Shown piece after piece: positions 15,228 through 23,419 of a stretch of 52,205 nucleotides of DNA. Position 1 is the first letter of the stretch, and each line of letters begins with the position of its first letter. The DNA lies in NCBI GenBank assembly GCA_002372325.1, contig DFFT01000161.1:1-52205 (forward strand). Direction: 5' to 3'. The notes under the pieces were generated by a model. It searched no databases. It worked only from the letters and a program-made list of their open reading frames with translations, and had not been told where the DNA came from. A program made the position numbers and the translations under genes. The DNA is from Succinivibrionaceae bacterium UBA3769 (GTDB taxonomy: Bacteria; Pseudomonadota; Gammaproteobacteria; Enterobacterales; Succinivibrionaceae).

Positions 15228-15395
15228 TTACTTGATCTTGCCTTCCTTGTAAAGCACATGCTTGCGTACAACCGGATCATACTTCTTCATTTCGAGCTTC
15301 TCAGGAGTTGTGCGCTTGTTCTTGGTAGTGGTGTAGAAATGACCAGTACCAGCAGTTGAATTCAAACGAATCTTTTCACGTCCGCCTTTAGCCAT
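15228..15395 (-). CDS. rpmG: 50S ribosomal protein L33
   Basis: A 55-residue L33 that I translated by hand: it begins MAKGGREKIRLNSTAGTG, continues HFYTTTKNKR and PEKLEMKKYDP, and ends VLYKEGKIK. AGGAG lies 8 bases before the start at 15395. It has no zinc cysteines, like the E. coli form. It follows rpmB by 11 bases in the conserved rpmB-rpmG pair, with a terminator after it. Confidence 0.97.
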   Translation of the reverse strand: MAKGGREKIRLNSTAGTGHFYTTTKNKRTTPEKLEMKKYDPVVRKHVLYKEGKIK

Positions 15396-15406
15396 TTTTT
15401 ATCTCC

Positions 15407-15643
15407 TTAAATAACTTCACCCTTGGCACGCAGTTCAGCAAGAACCTGATCAATGCCTACTTTGTCGATGGTACGGATTGCTCTAGTGCTCAAACGAAGT
15501 CTTACAAACCTGTTCTCGGACTCCACCCAGAATCTGTGGAAATGGAGATTAGGAAGAAAACGGCGGCGAGTGGCATTCTTAGCATGGGAACGATTGTTAC
15601 CCACAGCAGGCCCTTTGCCTGTAACTTGGCATACTCTTGACAT
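15407..15643 (-). CDS. rpmB: 50S ribosomal protein L28
   Basis: A 78-residue L28 (MSRVCQVTGKGPAVGNNRSHA...), with NRSHAKNATRRRFLPNLHFHRFWVE and LRLSTRAIRTIDKVGI as in E. coli. TGGAG precedes the start at 15643. It is the first gene of rpmB-rpmG. The radC gene that precedes it in E. coli is absent; a 680-base gene-free stretch separates it from the divergent coaBC. Confidence 0.97.
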   Translation of the reverse strand: MSRVCQVTGKGPAVGNNRSHAKNATRRRFLPNLHFHRFWVESENRFVRLRLSTRAIRTIDKVGIDQVLAELRAKGEVI

Positions 15644-16322
15644 TGCGGTCACTCCAAATATTAAAAAATCATTCTTTTAACAACCCAGAAGGACAACTTC
15701 AAGGTGTGCTTGACGTACTCATCCTGCCTGAACAGGAAGATTCCGGCATCCGGAACCCAAAAAGCGGCGGTTCGGAATTCGACAGCCCGGCTTCGCTGTT
15801 CCCCAGGGGCTCAGCCTTGCTCATTGCTGTCCGGGCAAGTCCTGCACTTCTTAAAATGTTTGCACTGGCGTTATGCATTAATCAGCGTCATTAGAGCACT
15901 GTAAATTCCCGTAATCAAAAACGGAACCATGATGCTCATGATAAACTTGCGGTGCGATTTTATACACCAAAAGCAGATCAAAATCAACTGTTAAAAGACA
16001 AAAAAATCAGCAGGGAACCGGCAGTCAGCCAAGTTCTCTGATAAGGCCGGGAAATTTACCTCTGAGCTACCATGCTTACAGGTGAGCTTCAGTCAGGCGC
16101 GGCGGCCTGTTTTCTCCCCGGCATCTTCAGGAATAAAACAGACAATTATGATTTCCCCTGCCCAAAAACTCCGGTATTTTATCACATTTTTTCCCGCTAT
16201 GAAATTAATTGAAGGGGATCACGAATGCCGAAATTTTCAGTTATTTAATCCCCTGTCCGTTTTTACGTGCTAAACTTGCCGCAGTTTAAACGGCCTCACG
16301 AAAAGCACAGGAGATGCGGGTT
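15644..16322. other. Long intergenic region between rpmB and coaBC
   Basis: No convincing gene is present in about 680 bases. Visible structure: a near-palindrome TTCCGGCATCCGGAA (about 15741-15755), a hairpin ACAGC-CCGGCTTC-GCTGT (about 15781-15798), and A/T-rich flanks that should hold the rpmB and coaBC promoters. Minus-strand reading gives two short frames of 38 and 59 codons (ends near 15874 and 15710); neither has a good ribosome-binding site. The GC-rich 15730-15850 part may belong to a structured rpmB leader or small RNA, but this is speculation. Confidence 0.5.
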
Positions 16323-17549
16323 ATGAGCATGTCAGGGAAAAGAATTATTCTGGGCATTACCGGAGGCATTGCCGCCTACAAGGCGGCAATGCTCCTCCGG
16401 CTCCTTAAGAAGGAAAACTGCGATGTCACCGCAGTCATGACCAAAGCCGCGGAAAATTTTATTACCCCGCTCACCATGCAGGCCCTGTCGGGAAAGCCGG
16501 TGCTTCGGGACATGTTTTCAGAAGCAGCGGATAATGGCATAGTTCATATCAGCGCGGCCGCGCAGGCGGATCTCGTGGTAATTGCCCCGGCCACTGCCAA
16601 TACCATTGCCAAAATCCGGGCCGGCATCGCCGATAACCTTTTGACCTCAATTGTTCTGGCCACAGAGGCTCCGATTGTTATCGCCCCGGCCATGAACCGG
16701 GTGATGTGGGAAAACCGTGCCACCCAGGACAACATCAGAACACTCCGGGAACGGGGCTTTCTGATTTCCGGCCCGGCATCCGGGTTTCAGGCCTGCGGAG
16801 ACACCGGGGCCGGACGGATGTCAGAGCCGGAGGACATATTAAAGGACATCCGGAGCATTCTGTCCGGAAACGCAGCCGCCCCGAAAAATCCCGGCAGGCT
16901 CTCCGGAATCAAGGCGGTAATTACGGCAGGGCCGACAATAGAACCGCTGGATCCGGTACGTTACCTGTCCAACCGCAGTTCCGGCAAAATGGGGTATGCC
17001 ATCGCCCGAGCCGCCGCGGATATGGGAGCTCAGGTAACCCTGATAAGCGGGCCGGTTTTCCTGGAACCTCCTCCGGGAGTCTCTCTGATACCGGCAGAAA
17101 CCGCTCTGGAAATGCGGGATGCGGTAATGAACAGCATTCCCGGAGCGGATGTCTTTATCGGAACCGCGGCCGTGGCGGACTACCGGGCAAAAGAAATCTC
17201 TCCCGTAAAAATCAAAAAAAGCGTTCATGGCGGAGAAATTTCTCTCCTGCTCACGGAAAACCCCGATATTCTGTCTCTGGTGGGGCATGCCCCGGAAAGG
17301 CCCCGCATTGTGGCCGGCTTCGCCGCGGAAACCGGCAATCTGGAAGAATACGCCCTTAAAAAACTCACGGCTAAAAATGCCGACGTTATTTTTGGAAATG
17401 ATGTTTCAGACAAAACCATCGGCTTTAACAGCGATGAGAATGAAATCACCGTATTCACCGGAAAAGGAGATCCCGTACGCCTGCCCCGCGCCTCCAAAAA
17501 GGATCTGGGGAATGCCGTGGTCAGCTTTATTGCGGATATGCTGCAATAA
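16323..17549 (+). CDS. coaBC: Bifunctional phosphopantothenoylcysteine decarboxylase / phosphopantothenate-cysteine ligase
   Basis: CoaBC performs two consecutive CoA steps: CTP-dependent ligation of cysteine to 4'-phosphopantothenate (CoaB), then FMN-dependent decarboxylation (CoaC). The 408-residue protein has an N-terminal flavodoxin-like CoaC domain (GITGGIAAYKAA, catalytic His in IVHISAAAQADL, substrate clamp APAMNRVMW) and a C-terminal CoaB domain (ITAGPTIEPLDPVRYLSNRSSGKMGYAIA with the key Asn and Lys, and AAVADYR). I start at 16323 since AGGAG at 16309-16313 is well spaced for it and too close for the ATG at 16314. A terminator follows. Together with coaD it supplies the CoA pathway here. 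Confidence 0.96.
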   Translation: MSMSGKRIILGITGGIAAYKAAMLLRLLKKENCDVTAVMTKAAENFITPLTMQALSGKPVLRDMFSEAADNGIVHISAAAQADLVVIAPATANTIAKIRAGIADNLLTSIVLATEAPIVIAPAMNRVMWENRATQDNIRTLRERGFLISGPASGFQACGDTGAGRMSEPEDILKDIRSILSGNAAAPKNPGRLSGIKAVITAGPTIEPLDPVRYLSNRSSGKMGYAIARAAADMGAQVTLISGPVFLEPPPGVSLIPAETALEMRDAVMNSIPGADVFIGTAAVADYRAKEISPVKIKKSVHGGEISLLLTENPDILSLVGHAPERPRIVAGFAAETGNLEEYALKKLTAKNADVIFGNDVSDKTIGFNSDENEITVFTGKGDPVRLPRASKKDLGNAVVSFIADMLQ

Positions 17550-17561
17550 TCCCGGAGCCTC

Positions 17562-17601
17562 CGCTGCCGGAAAAGCTTCTTCCCCCGGCAGCGAGTTTTT
17601 T
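17562..17601 (+). terminator. Terminator of coaBC
   Basis: A perfect nine-base stem CGCTGCCGG/CCGGCAGCG (17562-17570 and 17585-17593) is followed by AGTTTTTTC, 12 bases past the coaBC stop. Confidence 0.9.
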
Positions 17602-17725
17602 CATCATAAAAACAGCGCGGCTCAGCAGCAGATCTTTTCAAAAAACAGGGCAAAAAGGATAGTTAAAAAAGTCACAAAATTATCCTCGCCGCCTGCCATG
17701 AATTTCATTAATTTCCGCAGCATTG

Positions 17726-17884
17726 TATAATCACGGGCGTTTAATATCCGGCATTGCGCGGGCGGGCATTGTGCAGTGAGTGAGGCAGCGGCAATGCCGC
17801 AGTGCCTCAGGCTTATGTCCGTTATAAGCGCAGACATCCACTGAATCCACACCGCGTGGACACTGATTAATCAAGGAATCTTAA
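17726..17884 (+). promoter_or_regulatory. mscS promoter and structured leader
   Basis: A TATAAT -10 (17726-17731) with a poor TTCATT -35 17 bases upstream precedes about 140 bases of strongly structured leader. A near-perfect hairpin GAGGCA-GCGGC...GCCGC-TGCCTC spans 17782-17808, and a second TCCAC...GTGGA pairing lies at about 17838-17861, before the AAGGA ribosome-binding site at 17874-17878. Whether the folds control MscS expression is unknown. Confidence 0.45.
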
Positions 17885-18775
17885 ATGGCAGAAGAAACAA
17901 ACGCCCAAGAAGCAACAAACGCTAAAATCACCGAAATTATTGATAAGTCGATAATTCAGGATCCCATCGGTTATCTGCAGGCGCATCAGGATCAGCTCAT
18001 CAGCTTTGGTCTGGACATTCTCAGCGCCGCAGCCATACTCTTTGTCGGCTGGCTGATTTCCAAGCTGGTATACAAAATCAGCTATACGGTAATGACCAAG
18101 GCCAGCATTGAACAGACTGTTTCAAAATTTATCTCCAACCTCATTCAATATGCCGTCATCGCCTTTGTCCTCACCGCCGCTCTGGCTCAGGTCGGGGTTC
18201 ATACAGCCTCCTTCGTGGCCATTGTGGGTGCCGCATCCTTCGCTGTAGGCATGGCTTTGCAGGGTTCTCTTTCAAACTTTGCCTCCGGAGTGCTGCTCCT
18301 GATCTTCCGTCCCATCAAAGTGGGAGAAGTGGTGGAAGCTGCCGGAAAGACTGGCTCGGTGCAGGAGATTACCATTTTCACCACCACCTTCCTGACTCCT
18401 GACAACAAGGTGATTATCATTCCCAACAGCTCCATTTCCGCAGGCACCATTATCAACTATTCCCGCATGGAAAAGCGCCGCGTGGACTTCTCCTTCGGAA
18501 TTGAATACGGTTCAGACCTTAAGAAGGCCAAGGAAGCCATCACCAAAATGTTCGAGAGCGACGAACGCGTTCTCAAGGAAGATGGCATTACCGTGGTAAT
18601 CGGCTCTCTCGGAGAATCCAGCATCAATGTTACCGCCCGGGTATGGTGCAAGGGCGCTGACTACTGGGATGTCTATTTTGACAATACCGAAAAGGTGGTA
18701 GCAGCTCTTACCGAAGCCGGCATCAACATTCCGTTCAAGACCGTTACCGTTATCAACCAGAAAGTAAGCGGTTAA
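17885..18775 (+). CDS. mscS: Small-conductance mechanosensitive channel MscS
   Basis: MscS is a homoheptameric inner-membrane channel that opens under membrane tension and protects against osmotic down-shock. The 296-residue protein (E. coli 286) has three membrane segments at about 40-62, 78-103 and 111-137. The third, pore-lining helix carries the Gly/Ala pattern GAASFAVGMALQGSLSNFASGVLLLIFRPIKVGE, followed by the beta domain (DNKVIIIPNS) and the C-terminal cytoplasmic cage. Start ATG at 17885 has AAGGA at 7 bases. It is transcribed alone, with a terminator behind. Confidence 0.95.
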   Translation: MAEETNAQEATNAKITEIIDKSIIQDPIGYLQAHQDQLISFGLDILSAAAILFVGWLISKLVYKISYTVMTKASIEQTVSKFISNLIQYAVIAFVLTAALAQVGVHTASFVAIVGAASFAVGMALQGSLSNFASGVLLLIFRPIKVGEVVEAAGKTGSVQEITIFTTTFLTPDNKVIIIPNSSISAGTIINYSRMEKRRVDFSFGIEYGSDLKKAKEAITKMFESDERVLKEDGITVVIGSLGESSINVTARVWCKGADYWDVYFDNTEKVVAALTEAGINIPFKTVTVINQKVSG

Positions 18776-18796
18776 ACACTGACACCTAAATACGAA

Positions 18797-18825
18797 AAGC
18801 CATGGCCTGAGCCATGGCTTTTTTG
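18797..18825. terminator. Terminator shared by mscS and pyrE
   Basis: A perfect nine-base stem AAGCCATGG/CCATGGCTT (18798-18806 and 18812-18820) with a short loop is followed by T-rich sequence on both strands, between the convergent mscS and pyrE. Confidence 0.9.
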
Positions 18826-18841
18826 TATCCTGGTTTCAGCT

Positions 18842-19483
18842 TCAGATGCCGTAGGTGTCGCGATAAGCCTTCATATCAGAAAGATGCTCCGCCAAACCGG
18901 GAACTCCGGCCATGTACTCCATAAGATCGCTCATGGTAATAATGGCTGCCACCCGGGTGTTAAAATCGCGTTCCACCTCCTGCACAGCGCTGAGATCCGA
19001 CTGTCCCTTTTCCTGCCGATCCAGAGCCAGCAGAATGCCGCTCAGAGAAGCCGGAGAACTGGCAATAATAGCCATGGATTCCCGGATGGCGGTGCCCGCC
19101 GTGATAACATCATCCACCAGCACTACGCGGCCGTTCAGCGGAGACCCCACCAGATTGCCGCCTTCGCCATGATCCTTGGCCTCCTTCCTGTTGAAGATCC
19201 ACGGAATATCTCCGCCGTACTTCCGGGCATAAGCCACCGCCAGCGAGGTTACAATGGGAATTCCCTTGTATGCCGGCCCGAAAAGCAGATCAAACTCCAA
19301 TCCGGAATCACGCAGAGCATCTGCGTAAAACTCCCCCAGAAGCCCCAGATCCTTTCCGGTGCAAAAAAGTCCCGCATTGAAGAAATACGGACTTACCCGG
19401 CCGGATTTCAGGGTAAAGCTGCCAAATCTGAGCACGTTACGGCTTAATGCCAGTTCGATAAAAGCCTTCTTATAATCCTTCAT
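18842..19483 (-). CDS. pyrE: Orotate phosphoribosyltransferase
   Basis: PyrE joins orotate to PRPP giving OMP in pyrimidine synthesis. The 213-residue protein equals E. coli PyrE (213) and has FTLKSGRVSPYFFNAG at the N-terminus, GPAYKGIP, the flexible loop YARKYGGDIPWIFNRKEAKDHGEGG, and the PRPP motif VVLVDDVITAGTAI. AGGCGG lies 8 bases before the start. It is divergent from yicC. In E. coli, rph sits between pyrE and yicC; here it is missing. Confidence 0.97.
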   Translation of the reverse strand: MKDYKKAFIELALSRNVLRFGSFTLKSGRVSPYFFNAGLFCTGKDLGLLGEFYADALRDSGLEFDLLFGPAYKGIPIVTSLAVAYARKYGGDIPWIFNRKEAKDHGEGGNLVGSPLNGRVVLVDDVITAGTAIRESMAIIASSPASLSGILLALDRQEKGQSDLSAVQEVERDFNTRVAAIITMSDLMEYMAGVPGLAEHLSDMKAYRDTYGI

Positions 19484-19641
19484 TTTGTACCGCCTGTCTT
19501 AAAACTCTTCCTGAAAACATATTGTACACAATTATCACAGGGGCAATATGTGCTATTATGAATTCCAGCGGGAAAATTTGTCCGGAACGGCTTTCCCGGC
19601 AAATTCCCGACAACCTTCGTATCGTTATTTAAGGAAATCAA

Positions 19642-20532
19642 ATGCTCAGAAGTATGACCGGCTTTGCCAGCAAAGAAGTTAAAACAGAACACTACCAGAT
19701 ATCCCTGTCCCTGAAAGCGGTTAATTCCAGATACTTGGACATGTTCTTCTTTTATCCGGATTCGCCGGAACCTATGAACATGGAAATGTCATTTCGGGAA
19801 CAGCTCCGAAATAAAATATCCCGTGGGAAGCTGACTCTGGTGGTAAATGTCAAAAAGATTGCGGCCGACAGTCAGCTGGCCATGAACCAGGATCTGGCCG
19901 CAAGCCTGCTCAAAAATCTCCATGAGATCAGCCGGATTAACAGCGAAACAGCCCCCGAATCCGGTATCGGCATTCAAATTAATGCCATGGACATCATCAA
20001 TTTCCCCGGAGTTTTAGGCAATGCCGAATCACACCGCGAGGAACTGGAGGAGGCTCTCCGGAGCGCTTTGGACAGCGTTATTGACGAATTCAATAGCTCC
20101 CGGGAATGCGAAGGCCGCAAGCTGGAGGAATTCCTTAACAGTCATCTGGATACCATTGCCCGGCATGTTTCTTCCATAAAATCCCGGCTTCCGGATATTA
20201 TCGAATGGCAACGAAAGAAAATTGCCAGCTTTGCTCTGGAACAGCAGGTAAAGCTGGACAATGCCATTCTGGAACAGGAAATCATCCTTTTTGCTCAGCG
20301 CGCCGACATCGCCGAAGAACTGAACCGGCTGACCTCCCACATTTCACAAACCCGGGAAATCCTCAAAAAAGGCGGCGTTATCGGTAAAAGACTGGATTTC
20401 ATGATGCAGGAATTCAATCGGGAATCCAACACCATCGCCTCCAAGTCAGTAAACGCTGAAATCACCTGCGAGGCGGTAGATCTCAAGGTGCAGATCGAAC
20501 AGATGCGGGAACAGGTGCAAAATATTGAATAA
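19642..20532 (+). CDS. yicC: YicC family endoribonuclease-like protein
   Basis: A 296-residue member of the YicC family, cytoplasmic proteins reported to be endoribonucleases acting on small RNAs. The N-terminal domain begins MLRSMTGFASKEV with VNSRYLD; the C-terminal block RLTSHISQTREILKKGGVIGKRLDFMMQEFNRESNTIASKS is the most conserved family motif and is complete. AAGGA lies 7 bases before the ATG. Neighbour of pyrE as in E. coli. Confidence 0.93.
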   Translation: MLRSMTGFASKEVKTEHYQISLSLKAVNSRYLDMFFFYPDSPEPMNMEMSFREQLRNKISRGKLTLVVNVKKIAADSQLAMNQDLAASLLKNLHEISRINSETAPESGIGIQINAMDIINFPGVLGNAESHREELEEALRSALDSVIDEFNSSRECEGRKLEEFLNSHLDTIARHVSSIKSRLPDIIEWQRKKIASFALEQQVKLDNAILEQEIILFAQRADIAEELNRLTSHISQTREILKKGGVIGKRLDFMMQEFNRESNTIASKSVNAEITCEAVDLKVQIEQMREQVQNIE

Positions 20533-20585
20533 TCCGGGACTGCAATAATCGCCGAAACAGCGTTTTTTGCAGCCCGCCCCGCCGT

Positions 20586-20612
20586 AAGCCCTCCTCTTGA
20601 GGGCTTTTTATT
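20586..20612 (+). terminator. Terminator of yicC
   Basis: AGCCCTC/GAGGGCT (20587-20593 and 20599-20605) followed by TTTTTATTTT. Its T-tail overlaps the stop codon of the convergent flavoprotein gene. Confidence 0.85.
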
Positions 20613-21711
20613 TTGGCGGCGCTGTTTCCGAAGACTCGCAGCCTTGCGCCGCAACCTTCAGAGATGATATCCCCGAACGCATAATGAGCTTCCTTAAAAA
20701 ATGGCCCATGATAAAGGGCTTTTTCAGCAGCTTCAGCATGAGCTTTGCTCTGAGACCGCGGGTTGCCCGGCGATAATCCTTCAGAGTTACCTCGCTTTTC
20801 CGGTTAAAAAGCCCGGCAAGGGAGGCCGCGCTCTCAAACGCATAGCTCATCCCCTCAAGAGAAGACGGACTGATAAAACCGGCCGCCTCTCCCAGAAGAA
20901 AGCAGCGATCCCCGCCGAGGCAGAACTCCCGGGAAGAAGCCGGACTTAACACCAGACAGGTTTCAGTTTTAATGGGGTTTTCCAGCTTAAAGCCGACTCC
21001 GGCAAGCTTGGTTTTCAGCATCCGGAACCTTTCCCGGGCTCCCTTGTTCGGGAACGCGCCGCCCAGAATAAAACTGTCATCCTTCGACACGCCCCAGGAA
21101 TAGCAGTCGGTGAGATTCCGATCAAATATGCAGGAATACATCGGTGATTTATGAGTATCCGGAAACCACTGCTGTATGGCGAGATAACTGCGGATTTTAT
21201 GATCCGGAAACAGCCGCTGTCGTACTGCGGAGTTAGCCCCGTCGGCTCCCACAAGATACCGGGCATAATACGTCTCGCGTTTTTCTTTGTCGCGAACCGT
21301 TATGGCATAGCAGTCATCCCTTTTTTCAAAATCCAGGGCGGTAACACCGTTTCGTACCTCCGCATGAACGGGAATCAGCGACTTCAGCCAGAGATCAAAC
21401 TTATGACGATCCATATTGATGTAAAACCGCTGGTAATATCTTTCATACCCTGTTTCCAGATCTATGGTTCGCACCGCAAAGATCTGGGGATTTACCAGCA
21501 CCTCCAGCGGCAGAGTTAACCCGAACCTGGCGAAGCATTTCTGAGCATCATGAGCCAGAAGCCCGCCGCAGGGCTTTCGGAAGCTGTTTTCCGTATCATC
21601 CTTCTTATCAAGAGCCAGCACCTTAAGATTGGGATCAAGGAGTCTCGCAAAGGTAGCGCCGGAAGGCCCCAAACCGATTATCGCCACATCAAAAACATTC
21701 TTTTCCGCCAT
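20608..21711 (-). CDS. FAD-dependent oxidoreductase of the geranylgeranyl-reductase family
   Basis: A 367-residue flavoprotein. It has an N-terminal Rossmann fold (DVAIIGLGPSGATFARLL), the KPCGG block typical of geranylgeranyl-reductase and FixC-like enzymes, VGADGANSAVR, and the second FAD motif FLLGEAAGFISPSSLEGMSYAFES. The C-terminus is basic with a hydrophobic patch and may associate with membranes. Family members reduce prenyl chains or other hydrophobic substrates; the substrate cannot be told from sequence. I start at 21711 (MAEKNVFDV) with GGAAA upstream, because the 22 codons before it run through the cysS terminator. It has no counterpart at this locus in E. coli, so it is likely an insertion in this lineage. 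Confidence 0.8.
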   Translation of the reverse strand: MAEKNVFDVAIIGLGPSGATFARLLDPNLKVLALDKKDDTENSFRKPCGGLLAHDAQKCFARFGLTLPLEVLVNPQIFAVRTIDLETGYERYYQRFYINMDRHKFDLWLKSLIPVHAEVRNGVTALDFEKRDDCYAITVRDKEKRETYYARYLVGADGANSAVRQRLFPDHKIRSYLAIQQWFPDTHKSPMYSCIFDRNLTDCYSWGVSKDDSFILGGAFPNKGARERFRMLKTKLAGVGFKLENPIKTETCLVLSPASSREFCLGGDRCFLLGEAAGFISPSSLEGMSYAFESAASLAGLFNRKSEVTLKDYRRATRGLRAKLMLKLLKKPFIMGHFLRKLIMRSGISSLKVAAQGCESSETAPPK

Positions 21712-21726
21712 CGCATTTCCGGAATC

Positions 21727-21760
21727 AAAAAAAAAAGAGAACACGCCTGTTAAGGCATGC
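21727..21760 (-). terminator. Terminator of cysS
   Basis: CATGCCT/AGGCGTG (21753-21759 and 21742-21748, one G-T pair) followed by TTCTCTTTTTTTTTT on the minus strand. It separates cysS from the flavoprotein gene and shows that the upstream extension of that gene is not coding. Confidence 0.85.
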
Positions 21761-21859
21761 TCCCGCAGCATGAACAATGACCGCGTACTAAAATATCCCG
21801 CCTGAGCCGGTGTTTTTTTTCCGAGATGTTTCCGGGATATGCCGCGGCCCGGTGTTTTT

Positions 21860-23248
21860 TTAGTCCTTCCTTCTCCAGGTAGTGCCTGCAGGGCCGTCTT
21901 CGATCAGAATGCCCATGGCCTGAAGCTCATTCCGCGCCCGATCTGCCTCGGCCCAGTTCTTGTTCTTTCTGGCGGCAGATCTGATTTGGATGAGTTCTTC
22001 AATTTTAGCCGTATCCAAATCGTCTGAAGCAGCATCTACGCCTTTGACATAGGCATCGGCATCCCCGGTGAGAATTCCCAGCACCCCTCCAAGCTTTCTG
22101 AGCAGTCCGGCCAAAGCTCCGGCTCTGTCGCTTCCTGTCGTCTTGGCGATATTGAGATCCCTGGCCAGCTCAAAAAGCGCCGAATAAGCTTCCGGGGTAT
22201 TAAAGTCATCATTCATGGCTTTCCGGAAGTTCTCTTCGTAAACAGAATCCTGAAGAGGTTCCGCCGGCGTGACATCACGGAGGGCAGTATAAAGTCTGAC
22301 CAGAGATGCCCGGGCCTGCCGGATGTTATCCTCGGAATAATTAAGCTGTCCCCGGTACTGGGCGCTCATCAGGAAGTATCTCAGGGTTTCGCCGTCATAT
22401 TTTTCCAGAAGCTCCCGCACAGTGAAGAAATTGCCCAGTGATTTGGACATTTTCTCCTTGTTTATCATCATCATTCCGGAATGCATCCAGTAATGCACAT
22501 AATCAGTATGCCAGGCGCAGCAGCTCTGGGCGATTTCGTTCTCATGATGCGGGAAAATCAAATCCGAGCCGCCGCCGTGAATGTCAAACTCTTTCCCCAG
22601 ATATTTGGAATTCATCGCGGAGCACTCAATATGCCATCCCGGACGGCCCTGGCCCCAGGGAGAGTCCCACATGGGTTCTCCGGGCTTGGACATTTTCCAG
22701 AGCACAAAATCATAGGGATTTCTCTTGGAGGACTCCACGCTGACCCGGGCCCCGGCTCTGAGGTCGTCCAGCACCTGCCCGGAAAGACGGCCGTATTCCG
22801 GGAAGGAATCAATAGCAAACATGACGTCCCCGTTATCAGCTACATAGGCATTGCCGTTCCTGATAAGATTTTCCACCAGGGCAATGATCTCCGGAATATG
22901 CTCCGTGGCCCGGGGCTCAATATCCGGCCGCAGAATACCCAGAGCATCAAAGTCCCGGTACATTTCCCCTGACAGTCTCTCTGTCAGAGCAGAGCAGCTT
23001 TCGCCGTTTTCATTGGCGCGCCTGATGATTTTGTCATCCACATCGGTAATGTTTCTGACATAAGTAACGTCATAACCGAGATACCTGAGATAGCGTACCA
23101 CAGTGTCAAAGCATACGAAGGTGCGGCCATGACCGATATGACAGAGGTCGTACACCGTGACTCCGCATACATAGATGCCAACCTTTCCCGGAACCATGGG
23201 AACAAATTCTTCCTTGCGGTGAGTAAGAGAATTGTATATCTCCAGCAT
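21860..23248 (-). CDS. cysS: Cysteinyl-tRNA synthetase
   Basis: CysRS charges tRNA-Cys. The 462-residue protein (E. coli 461) has zinc ligand C28 in VGIYVCGVTVYD, the HIGH-type motif CHIGHGRTF, IECSAMNSKYLG, FPHHENEIAQS and the KMSKS loop EKMSKSLGNFF, ending EDGPAGTTWRRKD. AGAGGT lies 6 bases before the start. It is divergent from ppiB in E. coli; here a secreted-protein gene sits between them. Confidence 0.97.
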   Translation of the reverse strand: MLEIYNSLTHRKEEFVPMVPGKVGIYVCGVTVYDLCHIGHGRTFVCFDTVVRYLRYLGYDVTYVRNITDVDDKIIRRANENGESCSALTERLSGEMYRDFDALGILRPDIEPRATEHIPEIIALVENLIRNGNAYVADNGDVMFAIDSFPEYGRLSGQVLDDLRAGARVSVESSKRNPYDFVLWKMSKPGEPMWDSPWGQGRPGWHIECSAMNSKYLGKEFDIHGGGSDLIFPHHENEIAQSCCAWHTDYVHYWMHSGMMMINKEKMSKSLGNFFTVRELLEKYDGETLRYFLMSAQYRGQLNYSEDNIRQARASLVRLYTALRDVTPAEPLQDSVYEENFRKAMNDDFNTPEAYSALFELARDLNIAKTTGSDRAGALAGLLRKLGGVLGILTGDADAYVKGVDAASDDLDTAKIEELIQIRSAARKNKNWAEADRARNELQAMGILIEDGPAGTTWRRKD

Positions 23249-23264
23249 TTTTTACCTCTGCGCA

Positions 23265-23302
23265 CAAAAAAACATGCGGGGACAGCAAACTGTCCGGCGC
23301 AT
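23265..23302 (-). terminator. Terminator of the secreted helical protein gene
   Basis: On the minus strand TGCG-CC-GGACAG pairs with CTGTCC-C-CGCA around a TTTG loop (outer arms near 23275 and 23300), followed by TGTTTTTTTG. It lies just upstream of cysS. A second hairpin, CCTTGT/ACAAGG, is present at about 23333-23350 without a T-run. Confidence 0.7.
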
Positions 23303-23419
23303 TCTCTCCTGAAGCATTCAGGACATCCGACACCTTGTCTGAAAACAAGGCCCTAATTTTAAAATGACAAAAATCTGTTAGCAAGCAGGCTCGGTTACCA
23401 AGATAAGGCTAAAAAACGA

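Noticed and set aside
15710..15970. Two small minus-strand frames (38 and 59 codons) upstream of rpmB, one hydrophobic
   Set aside because: There is no Shine-Dalgarno sequence, no known family, and the first would need a TTG start. Evidence is insufficient.
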